Positions 38,485 to 48,098 of a DNA stretch of 60,036 bases are shown in pieces (position 1 is the first letter of the stretch; every line of letters begins with the position of its first letter). Under the pieces are notes generated by a model. The model did no database searches. It saw nothing but the letters and a program-made list of their open reading frames with translations, and had not been told where the DNA came from. Position numbers and translations under genes: made by a program. The DNA comes from Meira nashicola. Taxonomy: Eukaryota > Basidiomycota > Exobasidiomycetes > Exobasidiales > Brachybasidiaceae. The stretch covers positions 1,901,865 to 1,961,900 of the forward strand of contig BCJU01000004.1 of NCBI GenBank assembly GCA_001600355.1, read 5' to 3'.

Positions 38485-40746
38485 TTATCTTTCATCATCA
38501 TCATCTTCCTCATCATCATCATATATTGTATGATCTCTCAAACGAACTCCTCGCAAACCACCACGCCAGGTCCAAGATTGCTGACCATTAGTGCGAATTG
38601 TTGACCTTGCATGATTGACATCTTCACCATCTTGTGCAACATCAGAAGACGCATCTTCTTCTTCATTATTTGACTTTTGTCTGATTGCATCTTCGTCTAT
38701 CCATTCATCATCCTGATTTGCTTGATTGATCGTGGTCGTGTTCTCGGCTACAACTTCCCTCCTTTCCGCAGAAACGTTTTGAATTGAATGACGTCTCCGT
38801 TCATCTTCTTGATTCTCGTTTGAACTTCTTCCGACAAAGTGTGCTGTACGTCCGTCGGGCAATACAGAGAGTGAACGAACACTATTGGGCCCGCTTGCAC
38901 TTCCGCTCATCCTTCGAGGCAAATCATTCTCTAACAAGATAGGCATGACAGCTTGTCTTCCACTACCCGTGCCTGAGCTATCTGTCGTCAAAGAAGGTTG
39001 AAAAGCCAAAGCGCTTCTCCTTTGACTATTCGTTCTTCCTACATTATTCATTTCATTTCCATTTCCCATAGAAGGAGAAGGTGGCGTATTTCGATTATCA
39101 AACATCATCGTCCTCAAACCTGGTGCCATTGGCTCGGATTGTCTATTTAAAACTTGATCACGTAACATAGTTTGTTCAGTAGCAGCTCTTCGAGCGGCAG
39201 CAACGTGTGCCATACGTAATCTGCGCATTCGTCTACGGATGAAGTTTGGTTGATGCTCTGCAATGAAATCTGCCACTGAACTTAGCCAGCCAGCACTTGA
39301 AGTAGCACCAGCAGATGTAGTTGGATGGGTATCGCTACTTTGCGATCCCGTTCCTGCCACAGTTTGAACATCATCGCCTTGCTGTCCGTTATGAATAGCG
39401 ATAGATTGCAAACGTTCGGCTTCTGGAGCGGCAACTGAATCGTTTGCTTGATTCATTTCAATCTCTTCACCCGGTGATCCTGATTGACCTTCTGTATTGA
39501 TACGTATCCGGCGATTGAGTCCTGACCTGCTACTGTTCCGTGAAGGATCATTCGGCACACTGGAAAACCTAGACGTGATGCGGCGAATGCTGCCACGAAT
39601 GACCTCGGAACCATTTTCTCCTAGACTAGAAGCCACAGCTGCAGCAGCTGTTTGGCTTCCCGTTCCACTGCCTCCGTTAGATTTAGCAGCAGCCTTTAAT
39701 CTAGCCTTTTCCTCCCTCTCACGCTTTCTTTTCAACTTTTCTGCCCTCTTCCTTCTTCTTTCTTGACGTTCGACGCGATCTTCTACTTCTCCTATTCCCA
39801 TACCGGAGCCCACCCACCACCAAAATCCTAACCAACTTTGCCAAAGTGTTAAAGTCCATAAAATGTCGGGTAACCACCAAAGACGATCGAAAGCGATTTC
39901 AACAAAACTGACCGTCGTATTGATGAATGCCAAACCCACACTTCCTCCTCCAAAAGCGGCAGTTCCACCATCTGTTCTCCATGCCCTTCTTCTATTGACC
40001 AATAATCCCCAAACGAGAAGTCCGGATGTGTAAAGGAGAAACAATGTCGAATTGCAAATATTTCGAATTGCATCGCCTAAATCAGAAGTTTTCACGTCAT
40101 CATCCGATGAAAGGGCAGTAAATTCCATCCCGCTTGCTGCTAATGCCAAAGGACCTAACATCCACAAAATCAATCTTGCTTCCAAAGCTGAAGGGAAGAG
40201 AAGTGTTAAAAATTGAATATGTGTCAAATGAATAAAAAATGTTGAAACAGCGCGCATGACCAAAAAGAAGGCTTCTTCAACAATTGTCCAACTTCCATCT
40301 TGGGGAGGTATTTGAACTGCGATATAGGCAAACATGTATGGCCATCCATGTACTTGATGCTCTAATGCGCTCAAGATTGAATGTAGTTGAACGGCCAAAG
40401 AGATGAGTAAAATCAAAGTACTACAAGATTGAAGGATGTAATTTCTCTTGCTAAGCGGATAATGATATTGCATAGTAAAGATTAACTGAATCGTGAGCAT
40501 GGTTGTAAGTGCTAAATTGACACCTCCTACTATAATTTGAGCTGGCATGGAAAAAGCGAAATCTGGCATGATTGCCAAAAGAGGATCATGAGGTGAACCG
40601 GTAGAAGTTGGTGGTGGCTGACCGGATATTTGACTTGCGCCTGTTGGTAAGGCAGAACTGGATGTATTGTAATTTGCATCACTTTCTGCTCTGCGTAACC
40701 AGCCAAATTGGCTTGGAGCAGGCCAAACGCTTGAAGGTTTCGCCAT
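38485..40746 (-). CDS. Orphan multi-pass (about seven-helix) membrane protein
   Basis: 753 residues that I do not recognise as a named family. The first 60 residues are polar and Pro/Ser-rich. About seven hydrophobic stretches follow between residues 65 and 330. Examples are AQIIVGGVNLALTTMLTIQL, ILQSCSTLILLISLAVQL, AFFLVMRAVSTFFIHL, FLLYTSGLLVWGLLV and the Trp-rich last helix (WQSWLGFWWWVGSG). A strongly basic stretch (RRRKRAEKLKRKREREEK) comes right after the last helix. The remaining 400 residues are disordered, Ser/Asn/Arg-rich, ending in an acidic Asp/Glu run encoded by a TCA/ATC simple repeat. The topology suggests a receptor- or sensor-like protein with a long cytosolic tail. Function is unknown. 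Confidence 0.75.
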   Translation of the reverse strand: MAKPSSVWPAPSQFGWLRRAESDANYNTSSSALPTGASQISGQPPPTSTGSPHDPLLAIMPDFAFSMPAQIIVGGVNLALTTMLTIQLIFTMQYHYPLSKRNYILQSCSTLILLISLAVQLHSILSALEHQVHGWPYMFAYIAVQIPPQDGSWTIVEEAFFLVMRAVSTFFIHLTHIQFLTLLFPSALEARLILWMLGPLALAASGMEFTALSSDDDVKTSDLGDAIRNICNSTLFLLYTSGLLVWGLLVNRRRAWRTDGGTAAFGGGSVGLAFINTTVSFVEIAFDRLWWLPDILWTLTLWQSWLGFWWWVGSGMGIGEVEDRVERQERRRKRAEKLKRKREREEKARLKAAAKSNGGSGTGSQTAAAAVASSLGENGSEVIRGSIRRITSRFSSVPNDPSRNSSRSGLNRRIRINTEGQSGSPGEEIEMNQANDSVAAPEAERLQSIAIHNGQQGDDVQTVAGTGSQSSDTHPTTSAGATSSAGWLSSVADFIAEHQPNFIRRRMRRLRMAHVAAARRAATEQTMLRDQVLNRQSEPMAPGLRTMMFDNRNTPPSPSMGNGNEMNNVGRTNSQRRSALAFQPSLTTDSSGTGSGRQAVMPILLENDLPRRMSGSASGPNSVRSLSVLPDGRTAHFVGRSSNENQEDERRRHSIQNVSAERREVVAENTTTINQANQDDEWIDEDAIRQKSNNEEEDASSDVAQDGEDVNHARSTIRTNGQQSWTWRGGLRGVRLRDHTIYDDDEEDDDDER

Positions 40747-41035
40747 CTCTCTAGGAAGACATGGGTCAATAGTGATGGACGAAGAGAATGGTGAAGGGGG
40801 TTTTACCTATGATGCATTGCTACGCGCTGCGCCTGCGCAAATGGGCAAATGCTTGCATATGCATGTTTTACACTCTGCCTGCGCCTGTTGCAAAAAAAAA
40901 TAAAAAGTACGGTGCAGCCCGTTTGGACCAAAGCGGGGAATAAGAATTGTGTATGCACGAAAATTATAAATTGATAAAAACAATCATTTAATCTTTTCCT
41001 TCGGTCGTGCTCAAAAGCAATGACATGTGTGAAAA
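40747..41035. promoter_or_regulatory. Divergent promoter, orphan membrane protein / HOS3
   Basis: 289 bp between divergent starts. It has a short GC-rich patch near 40820-40890 and an A-run near 40893-40905. No motif is recognised. Confidence 0.35.
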
Positions 41036-43462
41036 ATGGATGATCTCGTAGAAGCTTTCGCAAAAGCAGGTATCGAGAATGAGTCGATTTCAAAAGTTGA
41101 CTTAAGTCAAGAAGATACCTCTGAGCTGCAAAACGGTTCAACGATTGAAGAAACAATAAATGACAAACACGATGTAGACGTTTATATTGCTCCAGAAGTT
41201 TTAGGTCACAGATGGGTTCGTTCTCGTTCTACGGCATACATTGTGGAAAGACCAGAAAGATTACGAGCTTCACTTCTAGGTTTGGCCGCTATTATAGGAA
41301 AATCGTACGAACCATTGTCCAATTCCGAATCAATTGTTGAAGATGAGAAAGTAGACAACTTGACAAATAGTATCGCCTCTGTTTCGATCGCACGAAAGTT
41401 TGGACAAAATAGAGCATCCATTCAAGCTCTTATATCACGATCAAAAATCTCTTTGGCAAATCCAAATAAAGGCTTGCTATCCGTACACGGATGCGAAGAA
41501 GAAATGGTGACATTAGACGAAATAGGAGACGCTCCAGCCTACTCTATCGCACGACAGTCCAAATTATGGCCTAAATCGAATTTATCCTATTTAGCATACC
41601 TTCAAATGCTATGTAGAATTGCTCCAGATCGTGAGCCCAAAGTAGCAGACGTGGGTCATCTCACACGGCAAAACGTGATGAGCCCTTCCCGTAAATCAAA
41701 TTTATCGATTGAAGAAGAGAAAGGGGAGAATTCTATCCTTCTTTCCGATGGTAGTTATCCCAGTGAAATTCCACTTCACCTTCCTCAGGGAGATCTTTAT
41801 CTATGTGGAAGTCAATCTCTCACAAATACTACTCAAGAACAAATAACGGAACATATTGATCCCCAAACTCCAAGACATGAGAATGGTCATTTCATCACTC
41901 ACAATGCGCAAGATCAATCGCATATAAGGGAATATTCGGCTGAAATGTCCGACAATTCAAAGATGCAAAGCGACAGAGAATTTTTGTCTGAAGCAGATCT
42001 ACTTCGACAAGGTTCACAAGGAGCAATTGAAGCATCCCTTGGCGCATGTTGTACAGCTTTAGATCGAATCGTTCAAAGTTCACGTGGACTGAATGCTTGC
42101 ACAGAGACCTCTGAAATTACCTCTGTTGATCTTTCAGAATTGCATTTATCGAGATCTCCAGTCAGTCATTCCACTCCAGCTTCAATAGGTCGCAGAGCAT
42201 TCGTTCTTGCAAGACCGCCTGGTCATCATTGCTCTTCGAAAAATCCTTCTGGTTTCTGTTGGGTGAACAATGTGGCAGTAGCAGCAGCTGAGGCATATGC
42301 AAAGCATGGTATCGATCGAATTGCAATTCTAGATTTTGATTTACATCACGGTGATGGAACACAATCAATCGTTTGGAGAATAAATGAAGAAACTTTTAGG
42401 ATGGATGCAGATAGGGAAGCGAGAAAAAATGCCATCTTAGCGGAAGAGAAGAGTAAAGAGAAAAAGCACAAATCTGGCACACCAAATGCGAAAAAGCAGT
42501 CTGTAGCGAAATCAGAGTCAGATTTAGACAGTTCAACATCGAATGCACTAGGAAAAGACGAAAATTTAAACCAATTTGACGAAGATGAAGATCGTTGGTC
42601 AACATTATTGGGTAGACGTGGACTTAAAATGTTCTATGGATCCTTGCACGATATCGAAAGTTTTCCATGCGAGGATGGAAATAAACAAAAAGTGACAGAT
42701 GCAAGTATTCGATTAGAAGGCGGACACGGACAATGGATTTGGAACGTGCACCTTGACTGTCATGGTAATCGTGATGAATTCTTGTCTGCATATGAGAGAA
42801 AGTACAAAGATTTAGTTAGAAAAGCACAACAATTTTTCGAGAACACACAATCCACATCAAAAGCTAGTATGGTGATCATTTCAGCTGGCTTTGATGCTTG
42901 CGTACATGAAACGCCCGGAATGCAAAGGCATGGTAAAAATGTGCCTACTGAATTTTACACTCTTTTCACTCGTGATTCAATTCGATTGGCCGAAAACTTT
43001 TGCGACGGTAAATTGATGAGCGTTTTGGAAGGAGGATATTCGGATCGTGCTTTAACGACTGGTGTGATTGCACATTTAGCAGGCATGACAGATCAACTCG
43101 AAAAAGGAATTGAAGATGAATTATGTTCACCTACAACACTTCATCAATTTGATCGATTGAGTAAACTTTCAACGAATTCCATGATTACTCTTTCTAAAGA
43201 ATCAATAATACACGATAATTTGATCAACCGTAAACGATCAGAATGGACTTCAAAAGATCCTCAATGGCTCAAATATACCCTCGAATCATTCAAACGTTTA
43301 CAAGAATATTGTGGAAAACAAAGGAAAAATGAATCAAACGGTTCGGCAACTGCTCCTACAACACCAAAAAATGATGGTTCAATGCATTCTTTATGGCAAA
43401 GTCCCCGCGAAACAAGATCTTCAAGACATGCAGCCAGTGCCAAGCCGAGTCCGATGAAATGA
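41036..43462 (+). CDS. HOS3: Fungal histone deacetylase Hos3
   Basis: 808-residue zinc-dependent class II-like deacetylase, a fungal-specific family. Catalytic-core motifs are RPERLRASLLGL, LARPPGHHCSSKNPSGFCW, ILDFDLHHGDGTQ with His437-His438, VIISAGFDACVHE and LMSVLEGGYSDRAL. A charged low-complexity insertion (about residues 452-520) separates the HHGDG segment from GRRGLKMFYGSLHDIESFP. Another long polar insertion sits between residues 220 and 330, before the EASLGACCTALDRI helix. The frame is continuous. The C-terminus is Ser/Pro-rich. It is larger than yeast Hos3 (about 700 residues) owing to these loops. Confidence 0.94.
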   Translation: MDDLVEAFAKAGIENESISKVDLSQEDTSELQNGSTIEETINDKHDVDVYIAPEVLGHRWVRSRSTAYIVERPERLRASLLGLAAIIGKSYEPLSNSESIVEDEKVDNLTNSIASVSIARKFGQNRASIQALISRSKISLANPNKGLLSVHGCEEEMVTLDEIGDAPAYSIARQSKLWPKSNLSYLAYLQMLCRIAPDREPKVADVGHLTRQNVMSPSRKSNLSIEEEKGENSILLSDGSYPSEIPLHLPQGDLYLCGSQSLTNTTQEQITEHIDPQTPRHENGHFITHNAQDQSHIREYSAEMSDNSKMQSDREFLSEADLLRQGSQGAIEASLGACCTALDRIVQSSRGLNACTETSEITSVDLSELHLSRSPVSHSTPASIGRRAFVLARPPGHHCSSKNPSGFCWVNNVAVAAAEAYAKHGIDRIAILDFDLHHGDGTQSIVWRINEETFRMDADREARKNAILAEEKSKEKKHKSGTPNAKKQSVAKSESDLDSSTSNALGKDENLNQFDEDEDRWSTLLGRRGLKMFYGSLHDIESFPCEDGNKQKVTDASIRLEGGHGQWIWNVHLDCHGNRDEFLSAYERKYKDLVRKAQQFFENTQSTSKASMVIISAGFDACVHETPGMQRHGKNVPTEFYTLFTRDSIRLAENFCDGKLMSVLEGGYSDRALTTGVIAHLAGMTDQLEKGIEDELCSPTTLHQFDRLSKLSTNSMITLSKESIIHDNLINRKRSEWTSKDPQWLKYTLESFKRLQEYCGKQRKNESNGSATAPTTPKNDGSMHSLWQSPRETRSSRHAASAKPSPMK

Positions 43463-44151
43463 TGAATGCTTTTATTGATTAAAATGTGTACTTTTATGTA
43501 AACTTTTATACCGATTCGATGATATATAGTGATGGCTGTAATGAGAAGTCTTCCTGTTGTATTCTTAGTTATTAATTAGAATGTATGCGTCTATGTATGC
43601 GTGCGGCCAATTGAAGCCGAATGAAAAAAGTGGCTTTATTTTTAACCTTGGCTAATTGCGTGTTTTGTTTTAGTAGACTGTTCATTTGCCCAAAGTGTAC
43701 ATACATTTGCCCAAAGTTACATACATTTGCCCAAACTGTACGTACGTGTATAAAATCTATGATGTAACTGATAATGGTACATACGGTGTTTTAAATAATT
43801 TACACGGACGAAATGCTTCTTTGCATTAGCTTACATTTCCGAAATTTCGAAGCGGGATTTTTATTTTTAAACCTTGGGACAAAAAGGGTGCTAACATTGA
43901 CAAAAATTAAATAAATAAAATGGAGGAAACGATGACGAGATGCATAAACGCATATAAATATTATTAATGTCATCTTCTCGGCACTATTCACCCTTTGTGT
44001 TGAAGAAGACATTTGACATTTTTCCTTTATTAGTGTAACCTCTTTCACAACCATCAACATTCATTTCTTCATTCAAATTTGCTGCTGCTATAGTGGTGCA
44101 ATTTAGCCGATCAACGTTCATGTTCATGACAGTATAAGATTTTTTTCAAAT
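43463..44151. other. Intergenic HOS3 / FLC-type gene with a three-copy 20-bp repeat
   Basis: 689 bp. CATTTGCCCAAA occurs three times, at 43683, 43704 and 43724, each followed by a GT-TAC-like spacer (period 21 and 20 bp). The rest is AT-rich and presumably holds the HOS3 terminator and the promoter of the downstream gene. No gene is recognised. Confidence 0.55.
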
Positions 44152-46359
44152 ATGATGTTGAAAAGGGTTTGGAGTCAATTTTTCATTTGTGTTTTGTGCA
44201 CTTTGGCAAGTCTTACTTCTTTCACAAGAGCTATTGGTCAACCTAATCAATTGTATACTTCTTCAGTTGCTTATTGTAGTCCACCGATTGCAATCTTGGT
44301 TACAGATCTTTCATTACACTTTTATCCTGAAAATTCAACCTTGGAATTCGATCTTTCAGCAGCTTCAATTCAAGATAATTTGAACGTTTCAATTGCATTA
44401 AGCGTGAATGCATACGGTTTAGGATTGTTTAATGTTAATATCGATTTATGCTCTTTAGCAGGTGGAATTCTTTGTCCATTGCCAAAATATCAATTTAGCG
44501 GTGGAGGCATCTTTCCCGTTCCAACTCAATTCTCTACTCAAATTCCCAATATTGCTTATACGATTCCCGATTTAGAAGCAGTTGCAACGTTACAATTAAA
44601 AGATACGTCAAGTAATAACGTTGTAGGATGTGTTCAAGCAACTCTTAGTAACGGTCATACAGCAAAACAAAGTGGAGTTTTATGGGCAACTGTTGGATTA
44701 GCACTTTTAGCTTTATTTAGCTCTTTATTGCATACAGTCATAGCTCAAAGTGTAGGAGCAGCACAATGGAGAATTGTTGATGTAATGTGGGCAATTCAAC
44801 ATCCTGCAATCACTTCTTTGCTTTCACTAAATTATCCTACCGTATTCTTATCTTATGGAACAAATTTTGCTTGGTCACTTGGATTGATCAATATTCCTTC
44901 TTTGCAATCTTCAATCACTCAAACAAGATCAAATACTGGAGGTCATGATCAAGCCGTTTTTGGTAAAAATTTGACTGCTGAAAATGGACGTAAATTCAAT
45001 CCTTTTAGCGGAGGTGAATCACAATCTTCTAGTTCATCTTCTGGTTTAGGAAAATCTCTCTCTATTGGAAGTTTAGGATTCTTTAAAACGAATGATGAAA
45101 TGTATGCACAATCTTCTTCAACGCTTCAACCGCTTTCATCACATGCACAAATATACGATTCTACAAACCTTTCACTTTTCAAACGTCAACAATACGCTCC
45201 AAATACCGGTCCAGGAGGATCTTTGATCACAGGCGGAGAAGGAATTGCACTTCCACTTGTAATGGGCGATAATAGAACCGTAAACGGAGGGATCGGTACT
45301 TTCGCAGAACGTAATTATGTTGCACCTAGCAATGCATTTTTAACAGTTTTAGTCTCAATGACAATTCTTTTGGCAATTTGTATTGGCGCTCTAATTTTAA
45401 CTTATTTAATCGCTTTTTCCGTTCGTTTATTAACCGATAAGAGGAACAAAGGAAAAGGTCTTTCAAGAAATTTATCTCATTGGTCTCATAGAGTTACGAA
45501 ACCTTCGGAATTTTTCAATACTGTCATCTTGCCTACTTTGGGACGTTATCTTTTAATCGTCTTTCCCGTTTTTTTCATTTTCGCTTTTTGGCAATGGTTC
45601 GATGGAGATTCTTGGGTTGGTCATCTAGTTGCAGCATTAATGACCGTTATCATTCTAGCATTCACAGCATTAATCTTTATTCCAATGATCGTTCGTGCAA
45701 GACAATCTACTTCGGCAATTTTATATCATGAAAAAACGCCTCCTGCTCATGGTACTAAAATTGCAAAAAGATGGGGTCATTTATCTCATCCTTATCGTAA
45801 AAGATTTTATTGGTTCAGCTTGGCTTTGCTTTTATTCGCTTTCATTCGTGCTTGCTTTATTTCATTTGCACAACAACATGGAACTCGACAAGCTATAGGA
45901 TTATTGGTAACTGATGTTCTACTTTTCTTAATCTTGTGCATCTTTCGTGTTGGCAGAGATAAAAAGTCAGACTTTGTTTTGATCTTATTATGCTTTAGCA
46001 GGATAGCAGCTTGGGCTGTTTGCGTAGTTTTTATTCCATCGGCAAACATTCGAACGATTCCAAGAGCTATCGTCGCTTTCGTTTTATTAGTCGTTACCGC
46101 TTTACCCATCATTTACCTTTTCTTCTTGACAGTTTATGATCTCTTTATGCCTTTATTACGTCGCAATCGGATTGACGTTGATCACAAAATTGATCATGAA
46201 AACGATAATTACGAAAAGCAACGACAAAATGATTTAGAAGATAGAGCAATCGGACTTCAACATTCTCAAGATTCCGATGAAACACCAGATCAACAAAGTC
46301 AAAACGCAACAACGGCAAGATCAACTATTGATGAACCACATCAAAGACTTAGATCGTGA
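44152..46359 (+). CDS. FLC/TRP-like membrane protein with ML-like lumenal domain
   Basis: 735 residues. A signal peptide (about 1-27, FFICVLCTLASLTSFTRA) is followed by an ML-like lumenal domain (about 35-175) with paired Cys (AYCSPPIAILV, NIDLCSLAG, CPLPKYQF, VVGCVQATL). Roughly nine membrane helices then form the TRP-like region, for example VLWATVGLALLALFSSLLHTV, AFLTVLVSMTILLAICIGAL and LIVFPVFFIFAFWQWF. A Ser/Gly-rich polar loop lies between helices 1 and 2. The tail is acidic and Gln-rich. The architecture matches fungal Flc proteins (yeast Flc1-3), implicated in ER FAD or haem transport, Ca2+ release and cell-wall integrity. Which Flc paralogue it matches cannot be decided by eye. No intron. 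Confidence 0.86.
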   Translation: MMLKRVWSQFFICVLCTLASLTSFTRAIGQPNQLYTSSVAYCSPPIAILVTDLSLHFYPENSTLEFDLSAASIQDNLNVSIALSVNAYGLGLFNVNIDLCSLAGGILCPLPKYQFSGGGIFPVPTQFSTQIPNIAYTIPDLEAVATLQLKDTSSNNVVGCVQATLSNGHTAKQSGVLWATVGLALLALFSSLLHTVIAQSVGAAQWRIVDVMWAIQHPAITSLLSLNYPTVFLSYGTNFAWSLGLINIPSLQSSITQTRSNTGGHDQAVFGKNLTAENGRKFNPFSGGESQSSSSSSGLGKSLSIGSLGFFKTNDEMYAQSSSTLQPLSSHAQIYDSTNLSLFKRQQYAPNTGPGGSLITGGEGIALPLVMGDNRTVNGGIGTFAERNYVAPSNAFLTVLVSMTILLAICIGALILTYLIAFSVRLLTDKRNKGKGLSRNLSHWSHRVTKPSEFFNTVILPTLGRYLLIVFPVFFIFAFWQWFDGDSWVGHLVAALMTVIILAFTALIFIPMIVRARQSTSAILYHEKTPPAHGTKIAKRWGHLSHPYRKRFYWFSLALLLFAFIRACFISFAQQHGTRQAIGLLVTDVLLFLILCIFRVGRDKKSDFVLILLCFSRIAAWAVCVVFIPSANIRTIPRAIVAFVLLVVTALPIIYLFFLTVYDLFMPLLRRNRIDVDHKIDHENDNYEKQRQNDLEDRAIGLQHSQDSDETPDQQSQNATTARSTIDEPHQRLRS

Positions 46360-46598
46360 TACACGATTTGCTATCATTTCAATATCACATATTCAACTAG
46401 ATTACTCCTCGCAATTCAACATAATTATCCGCATATTATCTTTTAACCTTGTATCAATTTCTATAGACTTTTGTTTTCTTGATTTGTATATTTCAATCAA
46501 TGCTTGCATCTAGCAATTATCATCAGACTGAAAAAAAAAAAACGTTCTAGTTTACAAAAGTTTCCTTGCATAAAATTTATAGGAAATCAATCTTGCAT

Positions 46599-47729
46599 TC
46601 AATCTAGAGCCTCTTGATCCTGTCGAGAATTAGAATCCGTTACACTCTCAACGACAAAGAAGTCGGCGTTCCGTATCGGTCGTGTTTCTACACTTTTGCC
46701 TTGTATGATTTGATCTTGTGCTTTTGAATCTGAAGATTCGTTTTTACGATTGTTCGAAACACTTTCAATTCGCTTTCTTCCTTCAGCGCTTCGTATGAAT
46801 TCACGTACAGGTTGCATAGCAGCACCTCTGCAAATTTCTTTCAAATCACTTCCGCTAAAACCTTCTGTCCTTTTCACAATCGCATCTAAATTGAAATTTT
46901 TATCCAATCGAACGTCAGCAAGCATGATTTTTAATATCTTTCGCCTTTGTTCAGGATCGGGTAATCGAACAGCATATCGCTTAGGCATCCTTCTTAAAAT
47001 AGCCGAATCAATATCTGTAGGTCGATTTGTCGCTCCTAAAACCATAATTCGATCGGTTGACGATGTAAGTCCATCCCAAAGTGTCATGAATTCCGCTTTC
47101 ATCATACCAGTTACTTCATGATCTCCAGTTGCACGCTCTCTTAGAAAGCTATCGATTTCGTCAATGAAGATGATACTTGGTTGCAATTTCCTTGCTAAGC
47201 TAAATAAAGCAGCTACCAACTTATTTGATTCGCCAAACCATTTGTTAGTAAGAGTTGAAACGTGCATATTGATAAATGTTGCGCCACTCTCTTTTGCTAA
47301 AGCTTTTGCTAACATTGTCTTTCCTGTACCTGGTGGACCGAATAATAAAACACCTTTTGGCGCTCCAAGTAATCCATTCTTACCATTTGCATTAGCAAAT
47401 AATTCGGGATAACATAAAGGTGCAATTACACTTTCTTGTAAAGAACTTATAATGCCATCCAATCCACCTATAGAATTAAAATCTACAGTGATTTGAGAAG
47501 GTAAAATTAATTCACTTGCAATTTGTTCTTCATATTCGTTCAAATTTAACTCGTTTCCACGAACACCAAGACGATGTAATTTTTCATCACTTTGCTTTTT
47601 TGCATCTAATCGCTTTTGTTTGTTTGGATCGAGAGAACGTAAGATCGCTTTAAATGCAAAATAAAATGCAACATTGCTAAGCGCAAACACCGCAATATCG
47701 GTCACCATCTTTCTGGAAACCTCTCGCAT
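46599..47729 (-). CDS. MSP1: AAA ATPase Msp1 (ATAD1)
   Basis: 376 residues. Membrane-anchored hexameric AAA protein of the mitochondrial outer membrane (and peroxisomes) that extracts mislocalised tail-anchored proteins. An N-terminal helix (IAVFALSNVAFYFAFKAIL, about 12-30) is followed by a linker. Walker A is GPPGTGKT at 131-138, and Walker B is IIFIDEID with Asp190-Glu191. Pore loop 1 includes KWFGES, and the second region of homology shows VLGATNRPTDID. The C-terminal helical lid is LKEICRGAAMQPVREFI. Length and layout are standard. The polar tail after residue 325 is slightly extended. Confidence 0.94.
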   Translation of the reverse strand: MREVSRKMVTDIAVFALSNVAFYFAFKAILRSLDPNKQKRLDAKKQSDEKLHRLGVRGNELNLNEYEEQIASELILPSQITVDFNSIGGLDGIISSLQESVIAPLCYPELFANANGKNGLLGAPKGVLLFGPPGTGKTMLAKALAKESGATFINMHVSTLTNKWFGESNKLVAALFSLARKLQPSIIFIDEIDSFLRERATGDHEVTGMMKAEFMTLWDGLTSSTDRIMVLGATNRPTDIDSAILRRMPKRYAVRLPDPEQRRKILKIMLADVRLDKNFNLDAIVKRTEGFSGSDLKEICRGAAMQPVREFIRSAEGRKRIESVSNNRKNESSDSKAQDQIIQGKSVETRPIRNADFFVVESVTDSNSRQDQEALD

Positions 47730-48098
47730 GGTGCAAATTTGAACAATCTTTGATCAAAATGTGGATTTTATATTTGCTTAAATAGAGAATGTGTTTAATT
47801 GATCAACTTGCTCTGAGGTCGTAAAGAGCTTTTTGTGAATTTGTTGGAGACCAGCTATTGATGTATGATCATTGAATTATTATTGTTGAGGACCTGAGGC
47901 AAGAATTAGAAATAGCCGGATTAGCGTGCGTGTGTGCGGGCGCCCGCAAGCGTGGCTGCACATTGACATTTTTTACTAGAATATCTTCATGTGAATCGGA
48001 GGGCGCGTGCATAATTTTTTGGCTTGAGAAATTTTCTTCTTGTACTTTATTTTTTTTTTAAAGTGTTACATTTTCATCAAAACCTATTCGATGTCCAA
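47730..48098. promoter_or_regulatory. Divergent promoter MSP1 / MAK5
   Basis: 369 bp, mostly AT-rich, with a GC-rich patch near 47925-47955 and a T-run near 48050. No recognised gene. Confidence 0.35.
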
